Shown here piece by piece: positions 1-6,801 of a stretch of DNA of 31,930 nt (positions are counted from its first letter, which is position 1; every line of letters begins with the position of its first letter). Position numbers and translations under genes: made by a program. This DNA comes from an uncultured Collinsella sp. GTDB lineage: Bacteria > Actinomycetota > Coriobacteriia > Coriobacteriales > Coriobacteriaceae. Location of the stretch: assembly GCA_902496115.1 (NCBI GenBank), contig CABUZK010000018.1, positions 1-31,930 of the forward strand. Reading direction: 5' to 3'. The notes beneath the pieces were generated by a model. The model did not search any database and had not been told where the DNA came from. It was given only the letters and a program-made list of their open reading frames with translations.

Positions 1-3
1 GAT

Positions 4-80
4 GGACCTGTAGCTCAGTTGGTTAGAGCGTCCGGCTGATAACCGGGAGGTCACAAGTTCGAATCTTGTCAGGTCCACCA
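4..80 (+). tRNA. tRNA-Ile (anticodon GAU), CCA encoded
   Basis: The full cloverleaf can be folded by eye. The acceptor strand at 4-10 pairs with 70-76, position 77 is the discriminator A and CCA follows at 78-80. The anticodon loop holds GAT at 38-40, and the T loop reads TTCGAAT. No rRNA gene is visible beside it, and a terminator follows within 20 bases, so it ends its transcription unit. Its promoter lies outside the window. Confidence 0.96.
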
Positions 81-94
81 TCAAAACTGTGAAG

Positions 95-124
95 AGCCTC
101 GAGGCATGGCCTCGGGGCTTTTTT
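95..124 (+). terminator. Rho-independent terminator of tRNA-Ile
   Basis: An 11-bp stem (95-105 with 109-119, one G-T pair) closes a 3-base loop and runs into a six-T tract at 119-124. Its position 15 bases after the tRNA CCA end marks the end of the tRNA transcript. Confidence 0.9.
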
Positions 125-152
125 CTTGTGTGTGATAAAACTCATTTTGGTT

Positions 153-182
153 TTGTGTGCTGTGCGAAAGATTGGGTAGTAT
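153..182 (+). promoter_or_regulatory. possible promoter of the DUF151 gene
   Basis: TTGTGT at 153-158 and TAGTAT at 177-182 are separated by 18 bases and lie between the tRNA terminator and the first coding gene. Both boxes match the sigma-70 consensus only partly, so this is a weak call. Confidence 0.3.
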
Positions 183-239
183 AGCTATTCAATGCGGCGA
201 AGGCGCCGCGTGTTAACCGCTACGTACCGGAGGTGTTCC

Positions 240-740
240 ATGGTTCGTGTCGACATAGAGACCATCGTCATGGCCGCCGGTCCCGTGCCATCGCTTATCG
301 TACTTCGCGAGCGCTGCAGCAAATCGGACTCCCCTGCGCCGCTGCGCTCCCTTTCTATCCAAACTGGTTCGTTTGAGGCTGCGGCTATTAGCCGCGGTAT
401 CGACAGCGGTCGTGCCGAGCGCCCGATCGCCCATGACCTGCTGCTCGACACGCTTGATGCCCTGGATGCAAAACTCGAGCGCATCGAGATTGTCCGTGCC
501 GAGCCTCCCGTGTTCTATGCGACGGTCGTTGTTTTGGCCGACAGCAACGAGCATAGGATCGATGCGCGTCCGAGCGATGCCATCGCCCTCGCCGTGCGCA
601 GCAATGCTCCCATGTTTGTTGAGGACGACATCATGAACCGCCTGGGGACTGTCTCTCCGGTCGCCGAGGAAATCGATGACGAGCAGGAATTTGAGAAGTT
701 CGACGAGTTCGTCCATACGCTCTCGCCCGATGATTTTTAA
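240..740 (+). CDS. bifunctional nuclease (BFN, DUF151) domain protein
   Basis: This 166-residue protein matches the BFN/DUF151 family (the Thermotoga TM0160 type). Its C-terminal half carries the family signature IDARPSDAIALAVRSNAPMF at about residues 109-128, followed by an acidic tail. Family members are small cytosolic proteins; some plant and bacterial members have reported nuclease activity, but the role in actinobacteria is not settled. I chose ATG 240 because GGAGGT at 229-234 sits five bases upstream. An in-frame ATG at 192 lacks such a site. The next gene follows within about 33 bases and is probably co-transcribed. Confidence 0.85.
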   Translation: MVRVDIETIVMAAGPVPSLIVLRERCSKSDSPAPLRSLSIQTGSFEAAAISRGIDSGRAERPIAHDLLLDTLDALDAKLERIEIVRAEPPVFYATVVVLADSNEHRIDARPSDAIALAVRSNAPMFVEDDIMNRLGTVSPVAEEIDDEQEFEKFDEFVHTLSPDDF

Positions 741-773
741 ATGACGGGTAGCCATGAGACGGAGTGTGCACTG

Positions 774-1130
774 ATGGGTCGCGGCGTTTCAGCCGAGGCC
801 GCCGCCATTGCCCGCGAGGCCCAGATGCGCTCGGAGGCATCCGAGGCCGCACGCATTGCCTATGTGACGCAGGCCCGTACACTTCGCGAGCGCCGTGCCT
901 CCTTTATCAAGATGGTTGCCGTCTCCGCACTTGTCGCGGCAATCTCATCGCGCCTTCGTGGTACAGTTGGTGCGCTTGGGTTTTCGATTTCGACGGGCTT
1001 GGTCATCTGGGGCGTGGTCGATGCCGTGATGTTGACCAACCAGATTAAGGTTCTCGATAAGCGTGCGGCCGATATGACGCGCGTCCGCGACGCCGCCGCC
1101 AAGATCGCTGCCGAGGCGCAAGAGATGTAA
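774..1130 (+). CDS. small membrane protein of unknown function
   Basis: I do not recognise a family. The 118-residue product has an Ala/Glu/Arg-rich N-terminal helix (residues 5-41), a hydrophobic stretch at about 45-57, a short basic turn (RLR, 60-62), a second hydrophobic segment at about 64-86 and a charged C-terminal helix ending in AAEAQEM. This suggests a small inner-membrane protein with both ends in the cytosol. The start at 774 is supported by GGAG at 761-764; an in-frame ATG at 741, touching the upstream stop codon, has no ribosome binding site. It lies in a tight group with the DUF151 gene and the 149-residue gene downstream. Confidence 0.65.
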   Translation: MGRGVSAEAAAIAREAQMRSEASEAARIAYVTQARTLRERRASFIKMVAVSALVAAISSRLRGTVGALGFSISTGLVIWGVVDAVMLTNQIKVLDKRAADMTRVRDAAAKIAAEAQEM

Positions 1131-1160
1131 CGACGCCGGACTCGATGGGAAGGTCTAAAA

Positions 1161-1610
1161 ATGGCACAGGATATGCAGGACGCCGGAAACGTCTCCGCCG
1201 AGCTCGACGCCATGGTGTGCGACCTCATCGGGGCATTTTTAGACGATCTTGCCGCTGGTGAGAACCCCGGTGTTGTCGTTGCGATCGAGGATGCCGCGTC
1301 CAACCGCTATCTGGCGGCACTCGACGAGGACGGCGAGGAGGCATGCCTCGAGGCTGCCACCAACTTTATCTCCGAGCACAAGATGGGCCTTAAGGACGAG
1401 GGCCTGGGCCGCATCGCCCGCTACGCCATCGGCTACACCGGGTGTGTCGAAATTGACGGCGGCTACCATGACGCCCTGCTCGTGAGTTTCTTTGAGACGA
1501 CGCTCGAGAGCGGCTTTTCGGCATACGTACTGTACGAGGGCGTGGGCGCCGGCGATGGTTTTATGTGGAGCGACCCTGAACCTGCAGGCGAGGAAACCCC
1601 TCTAATCTAA
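1161..1610 (+). CDS. conserved-looking hypothetical protein (149 aa)
   Basis: No family is recognised. The protein is soluble, acidic and compact, with no signal peptide or membrane segment. It looks like a mixed alpha/beta fold, with an early helix rich in Asp/Leu (residues 12-33), a VVVAIED strand and aromatic strands near residues 105-125. The start is supported by GGAAGG about nine bases upstream. Codon use matches the surrounding housekeeping genes, so it is real rather than a shadow. It closes the three-gene group that begins at 240. Confidence 0.7.
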   Translation: MAQDMQDAGNVSAELDAMVCDLIGAFLDDLAAGENPGVVVAIEDAASNRYLAALDEDGEEACLEAATNFISEHKMGLKDEGLGRIARYAIGYTGCVEIDGGYHDALLVSFFETTLESGFSAYVLYEGVGAGDGFMWSDPEPAGEETPLI

Positions 1611-1727
1611 AATCGCTAAAATAAACGAGTTTTCGGTAAAAGGCTCAATATTCCCGCTGAGCGTTGTGTTGCTGGGCGGGTCGCATACGCGTGCCGGTTG
1701 TATATAGATAGAAGATAGGGGAACTAC

Positions 1728-3566
1728 ATGCGCGTAGACAATCTGAGGAACATCGCTATCATCGCTCACGTCGACCACGGCAAGACGACGATGGTCGATA
1801 AGCTCCTGCGTGCCACGGACGCCTTCCGTGCCAACCAGCAGGTCGAGGACCGCGTCCTGGATTCTAACGACCAGGAGCGCGAGCGCGGCATTACGATTCT
1901 CGCCAAGAACATCTCTATCGAGTACAAGGACGTTAAGATCAACGTCATCGACACCCCGGGCCACGCTGACTTTGGCGGCGAGGTCGAGCGCGTGCTGCGT
2001 ATGGCCGACGGCGCCCTGCTGCTGGTCGATGCCTTTGAGGGCCCCATGCCCCAGACCCGCTTCGTGCTGCGTCACGCCATCGACACCGGCCTCAAGATCA
2101 TGATCGTCATCAACAAGATCGACCGTCCGGGCGCCAACCCCGAGAAGGCCTACAACGACTGCCTGGACCTGATGGCCGACCTGGGCGCCACCGACGACCA
2201 GCTTGAGTTTGCCATGGAGCACGTGGTCTACGCCAGCGCCATGAATGGCTTTGCCCGCCTTGACCCCAACGACGGCAACATGGACATGTATCCGCTGCTC
2301 GATATGATCATCGACGACATGCCCGCGCCCGAGGTTGACGAGAACGCCCCGCTGGCCATGCAGTGTGTGACCATCGACCACTCCAACTTCGTTGGCCGCA
2401 TCGGTATCGGTCGCGTGTACTCCGGCACCATTCACCAGGGCGATCAGATCCTGGTCGTCAAGAACGACGGTTCCAGCGCTACCGCTACCGTCAAGCAGCT
2501 CTTTACTTTCGACTACCTGGGTCGCACCGAGTGCCAGGAAGTCGGCGCCGGTGATATCGCCGCCGTCGTGGGCATCGACCGCACCGATATCGGCGATGTC
2601 TACACCGATCCCGAGAACCCCGTTGAGCTCGAACCCATCGAGATCGACCCGCCGACCCTGTCCATCGTCTTTGAGGCTTCGACCTCCCCGCTCGTCGGCC
2701 GCGACGGCGACATCGTGGGTGCCCGTCAGCTCAAGGAGCGCCTGTTCAACGAGGCCGAGAACAACGTGACCATGAAGATCGAGGAGCTCGAGGACAAGAG
2801 CGGCGTCGAGGTCTCGGGCCGCGGCATTCTGCACCTGTCCGTCCTGATGGAGTCCATGCGTCGCGAGGGCTTTGAGTTCCAGGTCGGCCGTCCCCGCGTT
2901 CTGTTTAAGAAGGACGAGAACGGCAATAAGATGGAGCCCGTCGAGCAGGCCGTCGTCGAGTGCCCGGACGAGTATTCGGGCAAGGTCGTTGAGGTCTTCG
3001 GCACCTCCGGCGGCATCATGACGAGCATGGATACCTCGGGTATCGTGACGCACCTCGAGTTTAAGATCCCGACCCGCGGCATCATGGGTCTTAAGAACCG
3101 CATCATGAACGTCACTCACGGCGAGGGCGTGTTCTACCACACCTTCCTGGAGTACGGCCCCTATGCCGGCGAGATCGGCAACCGCCAGAACGGCGCCATG
3201 ATCTCCATGACCACCGAGAAAGCCGTTGCCTACGCTCTGGGCACGCTGCAGGAGCGCGGCCAGCTGTTTGTTGAGCCGGGTACCGAATGCTACGAGGGCA
3301 TGATCGTGGGCGAGCGCAGCAAGGCCGGCGACATGGTCGTCAACATCGCCCGTACCAAGAACCTGGGCAACCAGCGTTCCTCGACCTCCGATATCTCCGT
3401 CCAGCTGGTGCCGCCCCGCACCTTCTCGCTGGAGGAGGCGCTGGAGTACATCGCCGACGACGAGCTGGTGGAGATCACTCCCAAGAACATTCGCCTGCGC
3501 AAGCGTCTGCTCAATGCTACCGACCGCAAGAAGGCCGCAGTCCGCGCCGGTCAGGTCAACAAATAA
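1728..3566 (+). CDS. typA: ribosome-associated translational GTPase TypA/BipA
   Basis: This is a 612-residue translational GTPase of the EF-G-like class, full length for TypA/BipA. GTPase motifs appear in order: G1 HVDHGKTT (14-21), switch I RERGITI (51-57), G3 DTPGH (75-79) and G4 NKID (129-132). Beta-barrel, EF-G-like and C-terminal TypA-specific domains follow, including NRQNGAMIS and a basic end. Family members bind the 70S ribosome and act in 50S assembly and stress or cold adaptation. ATG 1728 has AGGGGA at 1717-1722. The gene stands alone: the next gene is convergent and a strong hairpin terminator follows 30 bases after the stop. Confidence 0.97.
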   Translation: MRVDNLRNIAIIAHVDHGKTTMVDKLLRATDAFRANQQVEDRVLDSNDQERERGITILAKNISIEYKDVKINVIDTPGHADFGGEVERVLRMADGALLLVDAFEGPMPQTRFVLRHAIDTGLKIMIVINKIDRPGANPEKAYNDCLDLMADLGATDDQLEFAMEHVVYASAMNGFARLDPNDGNMDMYPLLDMIIDDMPAPEVDENAPLAMQCVTIDHSNFVGRIGIGRVYSGTIHQGDQILVVKNDGSSATATVKQLFTFDYLGRTECQEVGAGDIAAVVGIDRTDIGDVYTDPENPVELEPIEIDPPTLSIVFEASTSPLVGRDGDIVGARQLKERLFNEAENNVTMKIEELEDKSGVEVSGRGILHLSVLMESMRREGFEFQVGRPRVLFKKDENGNKMEPVEQAVVECPDEYSGKVVEVFGTSGGIMTSMDTSGIVTHLEFKIPTRGIMGLKNRIMNVTHGEGVFYHTFLEYGPYAGEIGNRQNGAMISMTTEKAVAYALGTLQERGQLFVEPGTECYEGMIVGERSKAGDMVVNIARTKNLGNQRSSTSDISVQLVPPRTFSLEEALEYIADDELVEITPKNIRLRKRLLNATDRKKAAVRAGQVNK

Positions 3567-3596
3567 GCGCCGAGCTTTATAGCGACTAACAAGAAA

Positions 3597-3628
3597 GGGC
3601 GCCGACCATCGCGGTCGGTGCCCTTTTT
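3597..3628 (+). terminator. typA terminator
   Basis: An 11-bp GC-rich stem (3597-3607 with 3613-3623, one G-T pair) has a 5-base loop and a T5 tract. A-rich bases just before the stem mean it could also act, less strongly, on the convergent minus-strand gene. Confidence 0.9.
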
Positions 3629-3654
3629 GGTGCACAGGGATTGAGTTGGTCTGC

Positions 3655-3689
3655 ACCACCGCAAAGGTGTCTGTCCCCTTTGTGGTGGT
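3655..3689. repeat. REP-like palindrome between convergent genes
   Basis: Arms 3655-3667 and 3677-3689 pair over 13 bp with one G-T pair around a 9-base loop containing CTGTCC. The hairpin lacks a T tract on either strand, so it is unlikely to be a simple terminator. It sits 6 bases beyond the stop codon of the minus-strand gene. The GGGACAG core resembles REP hairpins tied to IS200-like RAYT transposases; that link is inferred. Confidence 0.6.
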
Positions 3690-3695
3690 TGACGG

Positions 3696-4841
3696 CTAGG
3701 CGGAAGGAAGGCCCGGAGTATTGGCGGCCTGCTGCGGCTTGAGGCGGGCGTTGCGCCAGATGATCTGGATGACGTAGCCGAGCGTAAAGACGAAGGCTAC
3801 GCCGCTGACAAAGCTGCCCATAAGGGGAAGTGCCGTGAGTGCGCCCGCGGCGATACCGCCCACGGCGGCCATGGCGTAGCGGTTCTGGCTGTGTCCGATC
3901 ATGCGTGCGATCGCGGTGCCCGTAAACGCCGCCGAGACCAGAGCGATACCGATCACGGCGCACATGAGAGCTCCGGCGAGTGACAGACCTGCAATCGAGA
4001 TGATGAGTAACAGGACGGCGGGAACGGCGGCCACCGTGCCCAAAAGACCGCTCACCCACAGAGGGGTAGGTCGTTGACGAAGCATGCCGGCGGCGCTGGC
4101 GGTCGCGCGCGGAAAGACGAGCTCGAGGAGGATCGCGACAAAGCAGGTGGAAAGCGCCGCGGCGACGATGCCGCCGATGGTGTCGTTAATCGTTGAGGTG
4201 TTCTCGTTCTCGGTACGGTCGATCTTGAGGGCTCCGACCTGAGCGCCCTCGGCCCGCTCGGGGTCCTCGGAAACATGCGCGCTCACGGTGCCGGTGATGC
4301 GGGCGTTTTTGCCCAAGACGAGCTTATCGGCCCAAACCTCGACATCGCCCTCGACGGTGCCGTCGATGGTCACCGTATCGCCTGCAAGTGCTGCCGACTT
4401 GGTGGAGCCTCGCAGGGCAACCGTATCGCCCATCGCGTAAAAACAGTTGGCGGTGCTACCGGTGTTGAGCACGACGTGCTGACCGGCTACCGTCACGCTG
4501 CCATCGATTGCGGTTTTGGAGATATCGATGGTGCGCGCCGCCAGGCGAATGGCGCCGCCTACGGTGCAGTCGCGAATCGATAGGCTGTCGCATGCCGCGA
4601 TAATATCGCGGCCGATGGAGGCATCGTCCAGGTTAAGGCTTTGGCCAGCCCAGTACAGGTCGCCCGCGACGCCAGACGGATTTGAGTCAGCTTCGGTTGC
4701 GAGTACGTTGCCCGCGGTGTCTGTGCCGGCGAACGACGCCGTGGGAAGTACGGTCAGCGCAAGCGCAATCAGTACGAATAGGAGGGCGATGCGGGCCTGC
4801 GCTTTGTGGCGCTTGGTCGACGGTTCTAGGTTGCAAGGCAT
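3696..4841 (-). CDS. exported bactofilin-like repeat protein with multi-pass membrane domain
   Basis: The 381-residue product has a signal peptide (basic start, hydrophobic core at residues 18-32, probable cut after SFA at 38). Short beta-helix-like repeats follow to about residue 195 (for example SLSIRDCTVGGAIRLAA and TVEGDVEVWADKLVLG), as in bactofilin or polymer-forming (DUF583-type) domains. A charged linker leads to about four or five membrane helices and a short Arg/Pro tail. Bactofilins are normally cytosolic polymers; an exported repeat domain anchored by a membrane domain is the form annotated as polymer-forming cytoskeletal or hypothetical membrane protein. The start at 4841 has GAAGGA upstream; an in-frame ATG 48 bases earlier lacks one. 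A signal-dependent cell-envelope role is inferred only. Confidence 0.75.
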   Translation of the reverse strand: MPCNLEPSTKRHKAQARIALLFVLIALALTVLPTASFAGTDTAGNVLATEADSNPSGVAGDLYWAGQSLNLDDASIGRDIIAACDSLSIRDCTVGGAIRLAARTIDISKTAIDGSVTVAGQHVVLNTGSTANCFYAMGDTVALRGSTKSAALAGDTVTIDGTVEGDVEVWADKLVLGKNARITGTVSAHVSEDPERAEGAQVGALKIDRTENENTSTINDTIGGIVAAALSTCFVAILLELVFPRATASAAGMLRQRPTPLWVSGLLGTVAAVPAVLLLIISIAGLSLAGALMCAVIGIALVSAAFTGTAIARMIGHSQNRYAMAAVGGIAAGALTALPLMGSFVSGVAFVFTLGYVIQIIWRNARLKPQQAANTPGLPSA

Positions 4842-4853
4842 AGTGAATCCTTC

Positions 4854-4878
4854 GTTAGATACTCGGCGTATATCTAAC
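4854..4878. promoter_or_regulatory. operator-like palindrome upstream of the bactofilin-like gene
   Basis: GTTAGATA (4854-4861) is repeated inverted as TATCTAAC (4871-4878) around nine bases. It lies just 5' of the minus-strand start at 4841, where a promoter or 5' UTR is expected, so it could be a repressor site or an mRNA hairpin near the ribosome binding site. No regulator is identified. Confidence 0.45.
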
Positions 4879-4947
4879 AGGGTACCCAACGTGCGAGCGC
4901 TCTAAAAGAACCTCTCGGTTGCATTTCGAAAGGTCGTGCCGTGCTAT

Positions 4948-5637
4948 CTACTTTTTGCGATGTAAAAAGTGCGTGATGTCTTCTTCGGTGGGGCTTTTGA
5001 TGTCAAAGCGCAGCGAGAGCCAGCGCAGACCCATGGTCACGACAACGCATACGACCAGCGCGGCGACATTGCTCACGATGCCGCTCATAACGAGACACAC
5101 ATAGCTTGTCGATCCGGCGATGGCGGCGATGGCATAAAAGTTAGTACGTTGGAAAATGCCCGGAACCACGCCCATAAAGCCGTCGCGTAGCATGCCGCCG
5201 CCCACCGCGGTAAAAAAGCCCATCATGACGCATACGGCGGGTGCAAATCCGTAGACCAGCGCCTTGTCCGCTCCGGTGGCGGCATAGATGCCGACCGAGA
5301 TGATGTCGAGCAGGGGGATGAGTTTTTCGGGCTTGTCGACGATTGCCGGAAAGATATAGATGATGGCTGCCGTGGCAATGGAAAGCGGCAGCGCCATCGG
5401 CTGGTTGAGGATGTAGACGTTGCCCACCTGCAGCGTCATATCGCGCAAAAGACCGCCGCCCAGGCCGCAAACCACGGCGAGCGCGACGGCGCCCACCAGG
5501 TCGAGCTTGTGCTCGCGCGCAACAAGCACGCCCGAGATCGATGCAGCGACAACGGCGAACATCTCGAGCCAAAATGGGATAGCGACCATGGCATCCGAGG
5601 CATGTGAGGTAACGGTTATGGCGGCGACGACGGGCAA
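4948..5637 (-). CDS. UPF0126 / TRIC-type membrane channel protein (YadS/YicG family)
   Basis: This is a 229-residue integral membrane protein with about seven hydrophobic helices. It shows the internal duplication typical of UPF0126: GLGGGLLRD in the first half and AVGGGMLRD in the second. Prokaryotic members are homologues of trimeric intracellular cation (TRIC) channels; the transported ion in this host is unknown. The start is uncertain. I prefer TTG 5637, which has AAAGGA seven bases upstream. The frame stays open to a TTG at 5754, but that extra segment is not typical of the family. ATG 5589 is another option without a clear binding site. The gene is followed on the same strand by the bactofilin-like gene. 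Confidence 0.88.
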   Translation of the reverse strand: MPVVAAITVTSHASDAMVAIPFWLEMFAVVAASISGVLVAREHKLDLVGAVALAVVCGLGGGLLRDMTLQVGNVYILNQPMALPLSIATAAIIYIFPAIVDKPEKLIPLLDIISVGIYAATGADKALVYGFAPAVCVMMGFFTAVGGGMLRDGFMGVVPGIFQRTNFYAIAAIAGSTSYVCLVMSGIVSNVAALVVCVVVTMGLRWLSLRFDIKSPTEEDITHFLHRKK

Positions 5638-5767
5638 GATGGGGTCCTTTGAGTTACGGGATTGGACAATGCCCGTACATAGTACATGTTCGGCGACGAT
5701 CGCGACCCTATTGCTCGGCAAACGGTCGGGACTGGGTACGGCCATAGGTTTCAAGTATGTACATCAG

Positions 5768-5802
5768 CCTCCAAAGATGTCGAAAAATGTCGTTTTTGGA
5801 GG
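5768..5802. repeat. inverted repeat upstream of the UPF0126 gene
   Basis: CCTCCAAA at 5768-5775 pairs with TTTGGAGG at 5795-5802 around a loop holding two copies of ATGTCG. It lies about 130 bases 5' of the chosen minus-strand start and may be part of its control region. No firm promoter could be placed. Confidence 0.35.
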
Positions 5803-5862
5803 GTGGTGTACATGTTTGGGGATCTGGGTTGATGCTGAATGCGATGGGGGCGTGGCTGAATA

Positions 5863-6001
5863 GGAGGGATGTCCAAATTTTGAGCGGAGCTCAAAATTTA
5901 TTCGGTCGGCTTGCGCCGACCGCGCTGCGCTAAAAACGCGCCACCGGCGCGTTTTCTTTACGCTTCGCGCCCTGGCGGGTTCGAATCCCTCCTCCTCCGC
6001 C
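5863..6001 (+). pseudogene. tRNA-Ser-like remnant with a hairpin-rich centre
   Basis: Bases 5977-6001 are identical (25 of 25) to the 3' end of tRNA-Ser(CGA) on the other strand (6067-6091), making a perfect inverted repeat. Bases 5863-5871 match the 5' end of the same tRNA at 8 of 9 positions and can pair at 6 of 7 positions with the acceptor strand at 5992-5998. The anticodon and D arms are absent. In their place are three perfect or near-perfect hairpins. The T stem has one mismatch and the end reads CCG instead of CCA, so it is not a working tRNA. It is either a decayed tRNA gene carrying an insert or a mobile/recombination footprint. Confidence 0.5.
5875..5955 (+). repeat. three tandem hairpins inside the tRNA-Ser-like remnant
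   Basis: Three stems follow one another. The first is 5875-5885 with 5889-5899 (11 bp, loop GGA). The second is 5903-5910 with 5915-5922 (8 bp, loop TTGC). The third is 5933-5942 with 5946-5955 (10 bp, loop ACC), ending in TTTTCTTT and so terminator-like on the plus strand. No plus-strand gene feeds into it. Confidence 0.7.
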
Positions 6002-6027
6002 GTATTTATTTGTAAGGGACTCAAAAC

Positions 6028-6053
6028 AAAAAAGCCCCCATTCCCGGGAGCTT
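6028..6053 (-). terminator. terminator of the tRNA-Ser unit
   Basis: Read on the minus strand, a 7-bp stem (6052-6046 with 6039-6033, one G-T pair) is followed by six T. It lies 13 bases beyond the CCA end of tRNA-Ser(CGA). Confidence 0.85.
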
Positions 6054-6065
6054 TCTCAACCAAAA

Positions 6066-6156
6066 TGGCGGAGGAGGAGGGATTCGAACCCTCGTGACCT
6101 TATACAGGCCAAACGGTTTTCGAGACCGCCGCATTCAACCACTCTGCCACCCCTCC
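6066..6156 (-). tRNA. tRNA-Ser (anticodon CGA), CCA encoded
   Basis: The class II tRNA folds with acceptor GGAGGGG against CTCCTCC, a CTCGAAA anticodon loop, a long variable arm and T loop TTCGAAT. CCA is encoded at 6068-6066. It reads UCG codons, common in this GC-rich genome. It lies downstream of tRNA-Ser(GGA) on the same strand. Confidence 0.96.
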
Positions 6157-6164
6157 GCGTGGGG

Positions 6165-6196
6165 TAAAAACAAAGCAGGCACTAAGGCCTGCTTTG
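6165..6196 (-). terminator. hairpin with T tract between the two tRNA-Ser genes
   Basis: A perfect 10-bp stem (6196-6187 with 6180-6171, loop of 6) is followed on the minus strand by TTTTT at 6170-6166. By form it is a terminator for tRNA-Ser(GGA). Since no promoter is visible for the downstream tRNA, partial read-through or use as a processing spacer is possible. Confidence 0.7.
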
Positions 6197-6204
6197 GAAT
6201 TAAC

Positions 6205-6295
6205 TGGCGGAGAGTCAGGGATTTGAACCCTGGAGACGCTTTTGACGCCTACACGATTTCCAATCGTGCTCCTTCGGCCACTCGGACAACTCTCC
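6205..6295 (-). tRNA. tRNA-Ser (anticodon GGA), CCA encoded
   Basis: Acceptor GGAGAGT pairs with ACTCTCC, the anticodon loop is TTGGAAA, a long variable arm is present and the T loop is TTCAAAT. CCA is at 6207-6205. It reads UCC/UCU codons. Its 5' end lies about 16 bases from the -10 box of the promoter upstream. Confidence 0.96.
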
Positions 6296-6311
6296 GTTAA
6301 ATGCGAAAGTC

Positions 6312-6339
6312 AGTATACACGAGGAATCGAAAAGTGCAA
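6312..6339 (-). promoter_or_regulatory. promoter of the tRNA-Ser genes
   Basis: On the minus strand TTGCAC (6339-6334) and TATACT (6317-6312) are 16 bases apart. The -10 box matches the consensus at 5 of 6 positions. Its place just before tRNA-Ser(GGA) gives a short leader. Confidence 0.65.
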
Positions 6340-6701
6340 ACAGAAAACTTGGCATTTTTTAAAGCGCTCGCTCCGCACCCGTATCCGGCATGTGCCAGAT
6401 GAGTACTAAAAAAGCATCCTGACCAGCCAGATCCCGCTCGATGATCTGTTCAAAATAGGTATTCATGAATGACGTGGCAGCGAATTTAAAAATTTTGAGG
6501 CAATCGATCGAACCGGTGGTATGCATTTCGTGACCACAACCCTGCAATCGGTGACCTGCGGTTTGACTCGGCTTGTCCTCGCCGCGGCGTATCTTGCTAT
6601 CGAATCCGTCAAGCTCTTGGTCAGCATTTGGTTGGAATACGCGAGAAGTGCCGTGTAAGCATGGACATATGTGGAGGTCATGAGGTTGTAGCTGCATATT
6701 A
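6340..6701. other. stretch without a convincing gene
   Basis: This gap lies between the tRNA-Ser promoter and the rpsF promoter, and its base composition is lower in GC than its neighbours. The longest open frame (minus strand, 6359-6778) starts with GTG without a binding site, runs across the rpsF promoter and leader, and has no recognisable motif. I see nothing else that can be supported. Confidence 0.6.
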
Positions 6702-6730
6702 TTGCAGTCTGGGAGGTTGAAAGATATTAT
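6702..6730 (+). promoter_or_regulatory. promoter of the rpsF-ssb-rpsR-rplI operon
   Basis: TTGCAG (6702-6707) and TATTAT (6725-6730, 5 of 6 to consensus) are spaced by 17 bases, about 70 bases before the rpsF start. This gives a leader of roughly 65 bases that contains the 6747-6775 hairpin. Confidence 0.5.
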
Positions 6731-6746
6731 TACCAAGTCTTTTCCT

Positions 6747-6775
6747 GCTTCAGGCGCACCTTCACGACCTGAAGC
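6747..6775 (+). promoter_or_regulatory. leader hairpin of rpsF, candidate autoregulatory site
   Basis: GCTTCAGG (6747-6754) pairs perfectly with CCTGAAGC (6768-6775) around 13 bases, ending 14 bases before the ribosome binding site. Many bacteria control rpsF through an S6:S18-binding leader RNA, so such a role is possible. The conserved CCG bulge of that motif is not evident here, so the assignment is weak. Confidence 0.35.
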
Positions 6776-6801
6776 CACATTTGCCCAGAGGAGGTGACAA
6801 T

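Noticed and set aside
1602..3659. 685-residue open frame antisense to typA
   Set aside because: It mirrors a clear GTPase gene and is a product of GC-rich codon bias; its translation is repetitive in His, Asp, Val and Leu and has no domain.
5764..6063. 99-residue minus-strand open frame over the tRNA-Ser-like remnant
   Set aside because: Reads through hairpins and tRNA-like sequence; EEEGFEP-type peptides are a common artefact of translating tRNA 3' ends.
5977..6091. Phage or island attachment site pair at tRNA-Ser(CGA)
   Set aside because: The two 25-base copies are inverted and only 65 bases apart with no integrase nearby, unlike direct att repeats flanking an inserted element.
6094..6300. 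68-residue plus-strand open frame across the two tRNA-Ser genes
   Set aside because: Antisense translation of tRNA genes (RDLNPG-type peptide), not a protein gene.
6359..6778. 139-residue minus-strand open frame before rpsF
   Set aside because: GTG start without a binding site, no motif, and it covers the rpsF promoter and leader hairpin.
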